From Candidatus Didemnitutus sp. (GTDB lineage Bacteria; Verrucomicrobiota; Verrucomicrobiia; Opitutales; Opitutaceae): a stretch of 64,000 nt of DNA. The DNA is taken from contig JAHCAY010000001.1 of NCBI GenBank assembly GCA_019634575.1, positions 2,852,001 through 2,916,000 on the forward strand. Reading direction: 5' to 3'. The position numbers and the translations under genes are program-made. The stretch's first letter is position 1. Each line of letters begins with the position of its first letter. Shown here piece by piece: positions 8,725-17,773 of this stretch. Under the pieces are notes generated by a model. It was not told where the DNA came from. It saw only the letters and a list, made by a program, of their open reading frames with translations, and made no database searches.

Positions 8725-10104
8725 ATGATCTCCTTTCGTTTCCGGTTTGTGCCGGGATTTTTCGGGTTTTGCCTGGGCGGTATTTTTCTTCCGGTTTGCG
8801 GGGCGGACGCTCCGGTCGCAGCCGATGCGGCGTTCGCCGTGTCGGGCGAGCCGCTGTTGAGCGCGTGGGTGCCGCCAGTCTATCCGGTCGCGGCGCGCGC
8901 CGCCAAACAGGAGGGGCGCGTGATCGTGGACATGCTGGTGGACGAACACGGCGTCGTGACCGAGGCGCGCGTGGCGCACTCGGACAACGCGGTGTTCGAC
9001 GAGGCGGCGCTCGCGGCCGTGCGCCAGTGGCGGTTCAAGCCGGGTCTCGACGAGGGGAAGCCGGTGCCGTTCGGGCTCGTCGGTCCGGTGGAATTCCAGC
9101 TGGCGCCGAAGACAAAGATCGCGCCCGGCGCGTTGCCGCCCGAGCGCGTGTGGCCGCACCCGGCGAAGCGACGGGCCGCCAAGATCGTCAGCGCCGTCGA
9201 TCCGGATTACCCCGAGGAACTCGATCCGCGCAAATTGCCCGGCCGCGTCGATCTGCGGATCCAGCTCGGTGCGGACGGCAAGATCGCCGGCACGCGCGTG
9301 CTGTGGGCGTCGCACGCGGCGTTCGTGGCGGAGGCGTTGCGCGTGTCGCGCACTTGGACGTTCGAGCCGGCGCGGCAGGGTTTGCTGGCGCTCGGCTCGG
9401 AGATGGAGGCGCCGGCGGAATTCGTCAGCGTGGGCGCGAAGCGCGCGGAGATGCTCGCGGCGAACGGCATTCGCGTCGTCGACGCGGAGCCGGAGGTGTT
9501 GCCGGAGCCGTTCGTGATCACGGAGCCGGTTTATCCGTTGGAAAAGCTGCTCGCGGGCGAGGAAGGCACGGCGGAGGCGGCGTTCACGGTCGATGCGCGC
9601 GGCGTGGCCACGGCCCTCGCGCTCACGTCGTGCTCCGCGCCGGAGTTCGGCGCGGCGCTCGTGGCGGCGGTCGATGGGTGGACGTTTCGCCCGGCGATGC
9701 AGGGCGGTGCGCGCGTGCCGGTGAAACTCGCGGTGACGTGGAGCTTCGCGCGGCCGACAGAGGGCGCGTTGAAGCGGCTCGCGGAGGCGCTGGCGCCCGG
9801 CGGCGAAGGCGTGCCGTCGGCGAAGGGCCTGGATCGTCCGCTGGCAGTGGTGTGGCGCGGTTTTCCGGTTTATCCGAGTGCGTTGGTGGAGTCGGCGGCG
9901 GAGGGGAAGGCGGACATCGAGTTCATCATCGATCGCGACGGGCGCGCGCGGCTGCCGCGGGTGTTGGCGGCGACGCAGCCGGAGTTCGGCTGGGCGGCGG
10001 CGACCGCGGTGAGCCAGTGGGTGTTCGAGCCGCCGCAGCGCGGCGGCGAAGCGGTGGCGGTGCGCGTGCAGATCCCGATCGGATTCACGCCGCCGCAGAA
10101 GTGA
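8725..10104 (+). CDS. secreted protein with four TonB C-terminal-like domains
   Basis: This 459-aa protein has a signal-like N-terminus (MISFRFRFVPGFFGFCLGG) and then four copies of the TonB C-terminal fold at about 51-127, 158-225, 267-340 and 380-455. Each starts with a YP motif (PVYPVAAR, DPDYPEEL, EPVYPLEK, FPVYPSAL), continues with a G-x-V/A strand and D-x-x-G turn, and ends with W-x-F-x-P. Classical TonB has a single such domain after a proline-rich periplasmic arm; that arm is missing here, so this is probably a periplasmic protein rather than a standard energy transducer. The downstream gene has the same architecture with three copies, 26 bases away. Confidence 0.85.
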   Translation: MISFRFRFVPGFFGFCLGGIFLPVCGADAPVAADAAFAVSGEPLLSAWVPPVYPVAARAAKQEGRVIVDMLVDEHGVVTEARVAHSDNAVFDEAALAAVRQWRFKPGLDEGKPVPFGLVGPVEFQLAPKTKIAPGALPPERVWPHPAKRRAAKIVSAVDPDYPEELDPRKLPGRVDLRIQLGADGKIAGTRVLWASHAAFVAEALRVSRTWTFEPARQGLLALGSEMEAPAEFVSVGAKRAEMLAANGIRVVDAEPEVLPEPFVITEPVYPLEKLLAGEEGTAEAAFTVDARGVATALALTSCSAPEFGAALVAAVDGWTFRPAMQGGARVPVKLAVTWSFARPTEGALKRLAEALAPGGEGVPSAKGLDRPLAVVWRGFPVYPSALVESAAEGKADIEFIIDRDGRARLPRVLAATQPEFGWAAATAVSQWVFEPPQRGGEAVAVRVQIPIGFTPPQK

Positions 10105-10130
10105 ACGCAGTCGCGCGGAAAGATTTTCCC

Positions 10131-11201
10131 ATGAAAAAACTGACAAGGATGTGGCTGGCCAGCGCGTGCCTGGCGCTGGCGGCTTGGGCGCAGGCGCCCG
10201 AAGAATTCCCCATCGGCCAGCTCGACGAAGTGCCGCGAGTGAAGCGGCAGGTCCCGCCGGTCTATCCCTACGACATGCGCGCGGCCGGCTTGGTCGGGCG
10301 CGTCACGATCGCCTTCATCGTGAATTCCGAGGGCCGCGTGGTGGCGGCGCAGGTGAGGCGGTCGAACAATCCGTATTTCGAGCGACCGGCGCTGGACGCC
10401 GTGAGCAAGTGGACTTTCACGCCGGGCAAGAAAAACGGCCGACCCGTGAACACGCGTTGCGAGATCGATATTCCGTTCATGCTCGATGGTTCCGGTCAGA
10501 ATCTCTGGCAGGTCGGCAAGTCGAAGAATCACGCGAGCCTCCCGCCGGCGTTGCAGTGGGATATCGCGCCCGAACCGCTCAACACGGCTTACCCAGTTTA
10601 TCCTTTCGACGACCTGATGAAGGGAACCCATGGCAAAACGCACGTGGGCTTCGTCGTGGGGACCGATGGCCGGGTGATCGCCGCCAAGGTCCGGGAAGCA
10701 ACCACGCCCGCGATGGGACTGGCGGCGCAGGCGGCGATCGACGCCTGGGAGTTCCAGCCGGCGCGCAAGGCCGACGGTTCGCCGGTGGGCGCCTCGCTCG
10801 GATTGGAACATAAGTTCTACCCGCAACTCGGCGATGTGCCAGTGAGCGACTCGGCGTTGGCGATCGTCCGCGCGCTGCAGAAGGGCAGGACTTTCGCGAC
10901 GTTGAAGGACCTCGACGGCCGTTTGCAACCGCTGACGCGGCGGATGCCGGTTTATCCGAGCGCGTTGCGCGCAAGCGGCCAGGATGGCGAGGCGGAGATC
11001 GAGTTCTACGTCGACGAGAAAGGCGATGCGCAGCTGCCGCGGATCGTGTCGGCGACGGCGCCGGAGTTCGGCTACGCCGCCGCGCAGGCAGTGGCCGCGT
11101 GGCGGTTCTCCGTGCCGATGAAAGACGGCAAGCCCGTCGTCGTGCGCGCGCAGATCCCGATCACCTTCAAGCTCCACGACGCCCCGGCGCCGAAGCCTTG
11201 A
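10131..11201 (+). CDS. secreted protein with three TonB C-terminal-like domains
   Basis: This 356-aa protein begins MKKLTRMWLASACLALAAWA, a typical signal peptide, which fixes the ATG at 10131. TonB C-terminal-like repeats lie at about 43-117 (PPVYPYDMRAAG to WTFTPGKKNG), 150-228 (YPVYPFDD to WEFQPARKADG) and 273-348 (MPVYPSALRAS to WRFSVPMKDG). Like its upstream neighbour it lacks a proline-rich arm and a long transmembrane anchor. The last repeat of each protein is most alike (VYPSAL, PEFG, AAAxAV, VRxQIPI), so the pair arose by duplication with loss or gain of one domain. The partner is unknown. Confidence 0.85.
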   Translation: MKKLTRMWLASACLALAAWAQAPEEFPIGQLDEVPRVKRQVPPVYPYDMRAAGLVGRVTIAFIVNSEGRVVAAQVRRSNNPYFERPALDAVSKWTFTPGKKNGRPVNTRCEIDIPFMLDGSGQNLWQVGKSKNHASLPPALQWDIAPEPLNTAYPVYPFDDLMKGTHGKTHVGFVVGTDGRVIAAKVREATTPAMGLAAQAAIDAWEFQPARKADGSPVGASLGLEHKFYPQLGDVPVSDSALAIVRALQKGRTFATLKDLDGRLQPLTRRMPVYPSALRASGQDGEAEIEFYVDEKGDAQLPRIVSATAPEFGYAAAQAVAAWRFSVPMKDGKPVVVRAQIPITFKLHDAPAPKP

Positions 11202-11304
11202 GCGCGGCGGCGGCGCTCTGGACCGACGGGGCGGATGATTGGCGTCCGCCGCGCCCACTTCGCGCTTGCGGGGCGCGGGGCGCGGGCAACGGTTGGCCCT
11301 CGCC

Positions 11305-11769
11305 ATGAAAGTCTCGTTCACCGCGAAGGAATACCGCCAGCTCCTCGAACTCGCCCACCTCGGCATGTGGGTCGTCACCGGCTACCAAGGCGAGGACACC
11401 GCCGCGGCGAAACGCTACTTCGATCTCGACCAGCGCCTGATGGAGATGGCGACCGAGATGGGTTGCGCCGACCTCGTCGAGGAGCGCACCGACGGCACGC
11501 TCCAGCCCGCGCCGAAACTCGCCGAGGACGAGCGCATGAAGGAGATCCAGCTCGATTTCCAGAACGACGCCTTCTGGCACGAATTCGTCCAGCGCCTCGC
11601 CGACCGCGACCAGGCCGGCGCCGCGGCGAAGCGTGCGATCGAGACGCCCGGCGTCGAGCCGCCGCCCTCGGCCGAGGACGAGTTGAAGAAGATCGAGGAG
11701 CGCTACTGGCAGGAGTTCGAGAAGAACGACCTCGCCAACGTCGTCATCCTGCGTGGCGGGCGCGGTTGA
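11305..11769 (+). CDS. hypothetical cytoplasmic protein
   Basis: This 154-aa acidic protein has no signal peptide and no membrane segment. It starts MKVSFTAKEYRQLLELAHLGMWVV, and the second half is mostly charged helix (DELKKIEERYWQEFEKNDLANVV). No known domain was recognised. The ATG at 11305 is preferred over an upstream in-frame ATG at 11239 because the extra residues are low complexity and the conserved-looking part starts at MKVS. It stands alone, after the TonB-domain pair and before a repeat-containing gap. Confidence 0.65.
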   Translation: MKVSFTAKEYRQLLELAHLGMWVVTGYQGEDTAAAKRYFDLDQRLMEMATEMGCADLVEERTDGTLQPAPKLAEDERMKEIQLDFQNDAFWHEFVQRLADRDQAGAAAKRAIETPGVEPPPSAEDELKKIEERYWQEFEKNDLANVVILRGGRG

Positions 11770-11802
11770 GACGACCGAATGTATCGCCGTCGGATTGAGG
11801 TG

Positions 11803-11882
11803 GGCGCCGACGTCTCGGCGGCGCCTTAGCAGCGGAGCCGGGAGAGACGTTCGTGTCGCCGCCGGGACGTCGGCGACCACCG
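11803..11882. repeat. REP-like inverted doublet
   Basis: Two related GC-rich palindromes face each other: 11803-11825 and 11855-11882. The first matches the reverse complement of the second at 20 of 23 positions, giving the paired layout of bacterial REP doublets. The second unit (core GCCGGGACGTCGGCGAC) is repeated exactly over 28 bases at 20190-20217. The pair lies in the 236-bp gap between two plus-strand genes. Confidence 0.75.
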
Positions 11883-12005
11883 ACACCCCGCCAACTGGCG
11901 GGAAACTGTCCCGCGGGTTTCGCGCGCTCCGGGGCGCGGGACGCTGATGTTCATTAGCGAACCGTCCGTTCACTCGCGGCATTGCGGAGCGGCGCGTGGT
12001 GGACT

Positions 12006-13508
12006 ATGGATCTCGCCACGATGCAGACCCCGCACCCCACCCCGGGCGCCGCGATGGCGCGGCGCGATTTCCTGAAAACCGTTTCGGTCGCCGGCGCGGG
12101 CCTCGCGTTGGGTGGCGCGCAACTCTTCTCGGCGGAGCCCACGACCTCGCGCCGCCGCTATGCCATCGTGGGGCTCGGCTCGCGCCACTTCATGTATCAG
12201 GACGCGATCGAGAAAACCTACCGCGAGCACGCCGAGCTCGTCGCCGTCTGCGACCTCAACCCCGGCCGCATAAAGGTCGCGCAGCTCCGCTCCGGCAAAA
12301 ACGATGCTCCGATCCCGCGCGGCTATCTCCACACCGATTTCCTGAAGATGATCGCCGAGACGAAGCCCGACGCGGTCATCGTCACGACGGTCGACGCCAC
12401 ACACGTCGATTACCTCGTCGCCGCGCTCGACGCCGGCGTCGACGCGATCACTGAGAAGCCGATGACGACCGACGCGGAGAAATGCCAGCGCATCATCGAC
12501 GCCTGCGCCCGCTCCGGAAAACACCTTCGCGTGCTTTTCAACTACCGCTACTCGCCGCACCGCACGCAGGTGAAGGACCTGCTCATGTCCGGCGTCATCG
12601 GCGAGGTGCGTTCGGTGGATTTCCACTGGATGCTCAACACCCACCACGGCGCGGACTACTTCCGCCGCTGGCACGGCGAGAAGAAGAACTCCGGCGGCCT
12701 CATGGTGCACAAGGCCACGCACCACTTCGACCTCGTGAACTGGTGGCTCGGTGCCGTGCCGGTGAGCGTCACCGCCGCCGGCAAGCGCGAATTCTACACG
12801 CCGGAAATGGCGAAGCGCTTCGGCCTCGAGTCGCACCACGAGCGCTGCCACACGTGTCCCGAACAGGAGAAGTGCGGGTTCTTCCTGAGTCTCGCGGCCA
12901 GCCCGAAACTCAAGGAGCTCTACCTCGATCAGGAAGGCTACGACGGCTACTTCCGCGACCGCTGCGTCTTCCATCCGCGCATCGACATCGAGGACACGAT
13001 GAACGTCATCGTCGGCTACGACGATCGCACGACGCTCAGCTACTCGCTCAACGCCTTCAACGCGTGGGAAGGCTACCACGTCGTCTTCAACGGAACGCTC
13101 GGCCGCCTCGAACACAGCGACGTCGAGTCCGTCTACACCGGCGCCGGCGATTCGCCCGACGGCAAGCTCGCGGGTGGCGGCGTGACCACGCGCGTGATTC
13201 CGCTCCGCGGCACCGCGCGCGACATCGAGCCGTGGACCGGCACCGGCGGTCACGGCGGCGGCGACAAGGTGATGCTCGACGATCTTTTCCTCCCGCATCC
13301 GCCCGCCGACAAATACCTCCGTGCCGCCGATGAACGCGCCGGCGCGGCGTCGATGCTCATCGGCGCGTCCGCGAACCTCTGTTTCAAGACCGGCCAGCCG
13401 GTGGACGTCACCAAGCTCGTTGCCGGCCTCGGCCGCCCGGTTTACGCGCCGATGCCCTCGCGAAGCGGCCCGCTCCCGATGCCGCCGAAGCGTGCCTGGT
13501 CGCCGTGA
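12006..13508 (+). CDS. Gfo/Idh/MocA family oxidoreductase, Tat-exported
   Basis: This roughly 500-aa protein carries a twin-arginine signal (ARRDFLKTVSVAGAGLALGG), so it is folded in the cytoplasm and exported. The Rossmann NAD(P)-binding domain follows (YAIVGLGSRHFMYQ, VAVCDLNPGR, AVIVTTVDATHVDYLVAALDAG, EKPMTT), with the EKP motif that carries the catalytic-region lysine of this family. A C-terminal beta-sheet domain contains the HKATHHFDLVNWWLG block. A CxxCxxxxxC cluster (HTCPEQEKCG) is seen in many Planctomycetes and Verrucomicrobia members. The family oxidises sugars or glycosides; the substrate is unknown. Alternative starts at 12021 and 12054 exist. A terminator follows the stop directly. 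Confidence 0.9.
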   Translation: MDLATMQTPHPTPGAAMARRDFLKTVSVAGAGLALGGAQLFSAEPTTSRRRYAIVGLGSRHFMYQDAIEKTYREHAELVAVCDLNPGRIKVAQLRSGKNDAPIPRGYLHTDFLKMIAETKPDAVIVTTVDATHVDYLVAALDAGVDAITEKPMTTDAEKCQRIIDACARSGKHLRVLFNYRYSPHRTQVKDLLMSGVIGEVRSVDFHWMLNTHHGADYFRRWHGEKKNSGGLMVHKATHHFDLVNWWLGAVPVSVTAAGKREFYTPEMAKRFGLESHHERCHTCPEQEKCGFFLSLAASPKLKELYLDQEGYDGYFRDRCVFHPRIDIEDTMNVIVGYDDRTTLSYSLNAFNAWEGYHVVFNGTLGRLEHSDVESVYTGAGDSPDGKLAGGGVTTRVIPLRGTARDIEPWTGTGGHGGGDKVMLDDLFLPHPPADKYLRAADERAGAASMLIGASANLCFKTGQPVDVTKLVAGLGRPVYAPMPSRSGPLPMPPKRAWSP

Positions 13509-13516
13509 AAAAGACG

Positions 13517-13548
13517 AAGGCCCGCCCGGCGGCGGGCCTTTTGCTTTT
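13517..13548. terminator. bidirectional rho-independent terminator
   Basis: A perfect 10-bp stem, AAGGCCCGCC (13517-13526) with GGCGGGCCTT (13531-13540), has a four-base loop. T-rich DNA follows on the plus side (TTGCTTTT), and the minus strand reads CGTCTTTTTC beyond the stem. It lies between the convergent genes ending at 13508 and 13548, so it can serve both. Confidence 0.9.
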
Positions 13549-14030
13549 CAATACCGCCAGCCGAGCCGCCGGTAGACGAAGTGCATCAGCCACGCCGGGC
13601 CGATGAGCAGGAACACCACGTCGTGGAAGAACGACGGTTTCTTGCCCTCGATCTTGTGCCCGATGAACTGCCCGATCCACGCCAGCACGAAGAGCGCGAG
13701 GCAGCTTTTCCAAATCGGCACCGGGCAACCCGAGCCTGCCTGCCACTCGATCAGCGCGTAGCACGCGCTCATGAACAGGAACATCCCCATCGCGAGCGGG
13801 ATCGAGAGTCGCAGATAGAAGAACAGCACCGCCACCGCGACCGGCTGCGTCCAATTGAATCCCGGCATAGCCGTGGCGAACGCGCCGCCGACCGGGATCG
13901 ACCAGATCAGGCCGAGCACGCAGTAGAAAATCGTGGGCACGCAGATCCAGTGGATGGTTTCGTTGATGTGGTTCTGGTGACTCTCGCCGTATTCGGCGAA
14001 CCATTGGTCGGCTGTCTTGCGCTCGCTCAT
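13548..14030 (-). CDS. Mpo1-like (DUF962) membrane protein
   Basis: This 160-aa protein has the DUF962/Mpo1 pattern: an early FAEYGESHQNHINETIHWICVP segment with conserved histidines, followed by four to five transmembrane helices and a late GHKIEGKKPSFFHD segment. In yeast, Mpo1 is a dioxygenase that alpha-oxidises 2-hydroxy fatty acids using those histidines as iron ligands; the bacterial function is mostly untested. The ATG at 14030 gives the conserved N-terminus. It is divergent from the yceI-like gene. Confidence 0.85.
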   Translation of the reverse strand: MSERKTADQWFAEYGESHQNHINETIHWICVPTIFYCVLGLIWSIPVGGAFATAMPGFNWTQPVAVAVLFFYLRLSIPLAMGMFLFMSACYALIEWQAGSGCPVPIWKSCLALFVLAWIGQFIGHKIEGKKPSFFHDVVFLLIGPAWLMHFVYRRLGWRY

Positions 14031-14150
14031 GGGGTCGTGGAGTGGGGGCGGCGCGGCGGCATGCCGCACCGTGGGCCTTGAATAACTCTCCACGCACGCA
14101 ACACCACTGCGGATTTGCGGTCCATGGAGATTCGCCCTCATTCTCGCCCC

Positions 14151-14732
14151 ATGAAACTGCTCCGCTGGCTCCCCGTCCTCGCCCTCCTCGGCATCGCGCT
14201 CGCGCGCGCCGCCACCGTCGACGCCTCGGCCGAGCGCGCGCTCAAGCTCGACCGCTCGAAGTCCTACGTCGACGTCGACGTGAAGGCCACGATGCACTCG
14301 TTCGTCGCCCACCTCGACCGCTACGAACTCACCCTGCCGCTCGACACCAACGGCAAGATCAAGGATGCCCTCCTGAAGTTCAAATTTACCGACCTCAAGA
14401 CCGGCAATCCCGACCGCGACGCCGAGATGATCAAGTGGCTCGGCGGCGGCGAACCCGAAGGCAGCTTCGATCTCGGCCTGCTCGCACTCGCGCCCGATGG
14501 CCAGGGCCAGGCCAGCGGCAAGCTCACGTTCCACGGCCAGACGCAGCTCGTCGAGTTTCCCGTCCTCGTGAAAATGCAGGACGGCGTCTACACCGTCACC
14601 GGCAAGACGACGATCGACTATCGCAACTGGGGCCTGAAGAAGTTCCGCAAGTTCGGTCTCGCGAGCGTCGATCCCGACGTGACGATCCGTTTCCAATTCG
14701 TCGGCGCGCTGCCGGTGGCCGCGTCGGAGTGA
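14151..14732 (+). CDS. YceI-like periplasmic protein
   Basis: This 193-aa protein has a signal peptide (MKLLRWLPVLALLGIALARA) and the layout of the YceI lipocalin-like family: an opening strand (LDRSKSYVDVDVKATMHSFVAHL), a central GKLTFHGQTQLVEFPV and a closing strand (VTIRFQFVGAL). Family members bind isoprenoids or other amphiphiles in the periplasm. Matching is moderate rather than strong. The ATG at 14151 fits the signal peptide; upstream in-frame ATGs at 14115 and 14124 add only polar residues. Confidence 0.75.
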   Translation: MKLLRWLPVLALLGIALARAATVDASAERALKLDRSKSYVDVDVKATMHSFVAHLDRYELTLPLDTNGKIKDALLKFKFTDLKTGNPDRDAEMIKWLGGGEPEGSFDLGLLALAPDGQGQASGKLTFHGQTQLVEFPVLVKMQDGVYTVTGKTTIDYRNWGLKKFRKFGLASVDPDVTIRFQFVGALPVAASE

Positions 14733-14823
14733 CACGCTCATGCCGAGGTAGCGGTATGCGCAGGCATTTCGCCACCGGCGGCCCAAGCGAAAACCTCCCG
14801 GCTTCCTCCACCCGGACAAACCG

Positions 14824-15234
14824 ATGACGAAGAACAAACTCGAGCTGATCGCCACGCTGCTCGCGCTCGGCGCGGGCGCGCTGGATTTCGGCACGGGCCT
14901 CGGCCTCGTTTTCCTGCCCGACCTGATGCTGAAGCTGATGGGCGCCGCCACGCTCGCGGCGGAGCCGACGATCTACCTCCGCTGGGTGGGCGCGTTCGTC
15001 GCGGCGGTGGGGTTCAGTTATCTCTGGGCGCTCTGGCGGCGCGACGTCGCGCGGCTGCGGCATGTGCTGGAACTGACGATCTTCTTCCGCCTCGCCGCCG
15101 GCGCCTACAGCGCCTGGGCCATCGCGAGTGGCGCGCTGCCGATCGCGTGGCTCAGCGTGCCGCTGACGGACTTTTTCCTCGCGGCGGCGCAGGCGTGGCT
15201 GGTGCGCCGCGGCGTATTCACGACAGCTCGCTGA
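14824..15234 (+). CDS. small membrane protein, unknown function
   Basis: This 136-aa protein has four predicted transmembrane helices (about 8-30, 45-65, 75-95 and 100-125). The N-terminus MTKNKLELIATLLALGAG is inside-positive. No enzyme motif is seen. It overlaps the convergent GNAT-aminotransferase gene by 17 bases at the 3' ends, so it is not part of that minus-strand cluster. Confidence 0.7.
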   Translation: MTKNKLELIATLLALGAGALDFGTGLGLVFLPDLMLKLMGAATLAAEPTIYLRWVGAFVAAVGFSYLWALWRRDVARLRHVLELTIFFRLAAGAYSAWAIASGALPIAWLSVPLTDFFLAAAQAWLVRRGVFTTAR

Positions 15235-16969
15235 GCACCTCGCGCAGGATTGCGAGCATCCGGGCGTTCGTCGCGGCGTCTTTGACGGCAAGGCGAACCG
15301 TGTGCGTGCCGAGGCTGCGGCTCATGGTCGCGGCATCGCGCAAAAACAGGCCGTGCTCGCGACATTGCGCGACGACCGTCGCGGCGCCCGGGCCGCCCGC
15401 GGGCAAATGGCAGAGCAGAAAGTTCGCGACGCCCGGCAGCACCTCCCAGCCGAGCTCGTGCAAACCGGCCGCGAGTTCGGCCCGCAGCGTGTGCGTCTCG
15501 CGATACCGCGCGGCGTAGTAGGACGGATACTGCAAGGCCCGCACGGCGGCGACCTGCGCGGGCAAACCCACGACCCACGGCGGCGTGATGGCGCGCAACG
15601 CCTCGAGTTGGTGCGGCCCCGCGCATAAGTAGGCGGCGCGCGCGCCGCTGAGCGCGTAGACCTTCGACAGGGATTTGCACACGACGACATTCTCCGAACC
15701 AGCGGCGAACGTCTCCAGCGACTCCGCTCCGCCGCCGGCGTATTCGATGTAGGTCTCGTCGATCCACACGCGCGTGGAGGGCGGCGCGCTGCGGAGCAGC
15801 GGCTCGAGCACCGCGCGCGGCAGATGCCGGCCGGTGGGACTGTTTGGATTGACGATGACGACGAGATCGTAACCCGCGCCGAGCGCGGTCGCGAGGCGTG
15901 CGGGATCGACGGCGTAACCGTCGGCGCGATGCAGCGCGAACCGATCGACGTGACAACCGATCACGCGTTCGAGCACGTGGGCGTATTCGCCGTAGGTCGG
16001 GTCGAGAATCAGTGCATGTGCAGAGGGCGTGAGCCATTGCCGGAAGGCGCGGAAAATCAGGTCCGAGGAACCGCCGCCGACGAGGATGTTGGCCGGTTGC
16101 ACGCCGCGCGCGGACGCGAGCGCCGCGATGAGTCCGGCGCAGGCGGTCGGAGGCGAGCTGCGCAGCAGCCACGGGAGGTGTTCGTGCAATGTCGTCAGCA
16201 CCTCCGGTGCGGGGGCGAACCACGCGTCGAGCACGTCGGCGTTGATGACGTCGCGCCGCCGTTCGAGCGCGGCGAAATCCTCGCCGATGGCCTGGAAGAA
16301 CGCGCCGCCGTGAAAACAGGCCGCGGGTTTGCGAAACGGAAAGGCGAGCCGCCACTCGGTCGCGCTTTCCAGGCGATCCAGCAGCGTGGCGTGTTCCGTG
16401 GCGCGGACGCGCAGCTCGTCGGTCGTGCCGAGCATGAGTTCGTAGGTCACGGCGCCGGCGCGCGTCGTCAGGCCGAGCGGGCGGAGGCCGACATGGCGAT
16501 AGAGTTCGAGCACTTCGCGGCGGCCGATGGCGGCGATGCGGGTGCCGCCGTGCGCCTCGACCCAGCGGAGCGCGGCATACATCAGCAGCAGCGCGATCTC
16601 GCGGCCGCGATGGGGTTTCAACACCGTGAGCAGGCGGACTTCGTGGAGTTGGGCGTCGATGCGGAACGGCAGGGCGTCGCGCGTGAAGTATTTGTCGAGC
16701 GAGAGCGAGGGCGCGGAGGGCGGCGTGATGCTGACGAAGCCGGCGATGGTGTCATCGATGCGCGCCACGAGATTGAAGACATGCGGATCGAGCGCATCGC
16801 CGAGGCGGCCGGTGGCGTTGGGCGTGTGCTGGCCGAGCTCCTGCGCGTAGACATCGTGGCGCAAGCGGGCGAGTTGCCCGCGGTCGGAAGCGTCGGCGAG
16901 TTCGAGGGAGAAGCGTGCGGCGGTCTCGCGGCGGCGCGGTGCAGTGGGGTGGACAAGCGCGGTGTTCAT
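15218..16969 (-). CDS. GNAT N-acyltransferase - PLP aminotransferase fusion protein
   Basis: This 583-aa protein joins two enzymes. Residues 20-185 form a GNAT acyltransferase-like domain with RHDVYAQELGQH and LHEVRLLTVLKPHRG, more like autoinducer- and N-acyl-amino-acid-synthase GNATs than small acetyltransferases. Residues 215-583 form a HisC-like fold-type I aminotransferase: NPNSPTG at 374-380, DETYIEY at 404-410, and SLSK with PLP lysine K436. It is probably a producer of an acylated amino compound, but no substrate is visible. It is the last gene of a minus-strand run with a membrane protein, Aas and LplT, all pointing to lipid chemistry. The ATG at 16969 starts the conserved part. Confidence 0.85.
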   Translation of the reverse strand: MNTALVHPTAPRRRETAARFSLELADASDRGQLARLRHDVYAQELGQHTPNATGRLGDALDPHVFNLVARIDDTIAGFVSITPPSAPSLSLDKYFTRDALPFRIDAQLHEVRLLTVLKPHRGREIALLLMYAALRWVEAHGGTRIAAIGRREVLELYRHVGLRPLGLTTRAGAVTYELMLGTTDELRVRATEHATLLDRLESATEWRLAFPFRKPAACFHGGAFFQAIGEDFAALERRRDVINADVLDAWFAPAPEVLTTLHEHLPWLLRSSPPTACAGLIAALASARGVQPANILVGGGSSDLIFRAFRQWLTPSAHALILDPTYGEYAHVLERVIGCHVDRFALHRADGYAVDPARLATALGAGYDLVVIVNPNSPTGRHLPRAVLEPLLRSAPPSTRVWIDETYIEYAGGGAESLETFAAGSENVVVCKSLSKVYALSGARAAYLCAGPHQLEALRAITPPWVVGLPAQVAAVRALQYPSYYAARYRETHTLRAELAAGLHELGWEVLPGVANFLLCHLPAGGPGAATVVAQCREHGLFLRDAATMSRSLGTHTVRLAVKDAATNARMLAILREVLSELS

Positions 16970-16991
16970 GGGCGGGTATTTTTCGCGGCGG

Positions 16992-17660
16992 TCACTCAGT
17001 GGTGGCGGCGGCGCGGCAGGTTTTGCGGAGCAGGAGGTGTGTCGGCACGTGGACGAGGCCGACGAGCGTGGCGATCCACGCGCCGAGATAGGCCAGTGGT
17101 GGGAGCCAGGTTTGCGGCGTCTCCTCGCTGAAACCGAAAACATAGTTCACGTTGCGCGGGATCTTCGGATCGGCGACGGAGGCGCCGGCGGCGGGCAGGA
17201 AGAAATACGCGACGACGCACAGCGCCGCGGCGAGGGTCGACCACGCGGGCAGCGCGCGGCGATCGTAGCCGACCCGGCGCACGGCGTAGAACAGCAGGAA
17301 CGGCAGCCAGCCGTGGAAGAGCGACAGCCCGCGCAGGAAGACCGAGCGGTGCGCGTCGAACATGTAGTCGGTCATGCCGGTGAGTTTCCAACCGCCCAAG
17401 TGAGCGGCGAAGTCCACGCACCAGACCAGTTGCGGCAACAGGATGCCGACGGCGGGCAGCGAGAGGAGGAGCGGACTTTCGCGCCACATGCCCACGAGCG
17501 TGAGCAGCAGGGCGACGTCGCAAAAATAGAGAAAGTTGGTCGGCCCGTAGTTGGCCCAGTAGACCGGAATGAGCACGGCGAGGAACGCCGTGTAGGCGAG
17601 CTTGAGCCAAAGCGGCAGGCGCGGGACGCCACCGGGAGTTTTGGGAGCGAGCGTGTTCAT
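16992..17660 (-). CDS. multi-pass membrane protein, unknown function
   Basis: This 222-aa protein has about six hydrophobic segments. It has conserved-looking polar residues between helices (VWCVDFAAHLGG, DYMFDAH, GLSLFHGWLPFLLFY). No named domain was recognised with confidence; carotenoid- or lipid-associated membrane proteins are possible relatives. It is 22 bases upstream of the GNAT-aminotransferase gene and 113 bases downstream of aas on the same strand, so it likely belongs to the same lipid-related cluster. Confidence 0.75.
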   Translation of the reverse strand: MNTLAPKTPGGVPRLPLWLKLAYTAFLAVLIPVYWANYGPTNFLYFCDVALLLTLVGMWRESPLLLSLPAVGILLPQLVWCVDFAAHLGGWKLTGMTDYMFDAHRSVFLRGLSLFHGWLPFLLFYAVRRVGYDRRALPAWSTLAAALCVVAYFFLPAAGASVADPKIPRNVNYVFGFSEETPQTWLPPLAYLGAWIATLVGLVHVPTHLLLRKTCRAAATTE

Positions 17661-17773
17661 GGGAGGGAAGAGGAGGAGAAGAAGCCTGACCGAGCTTCGT
17701 TGGTTTTGTGGTGGAGCGGGCCCAGCGGTCCTGCCCTACCGCACGCGACGAGCATTCAACGTGAAATCGTGCA

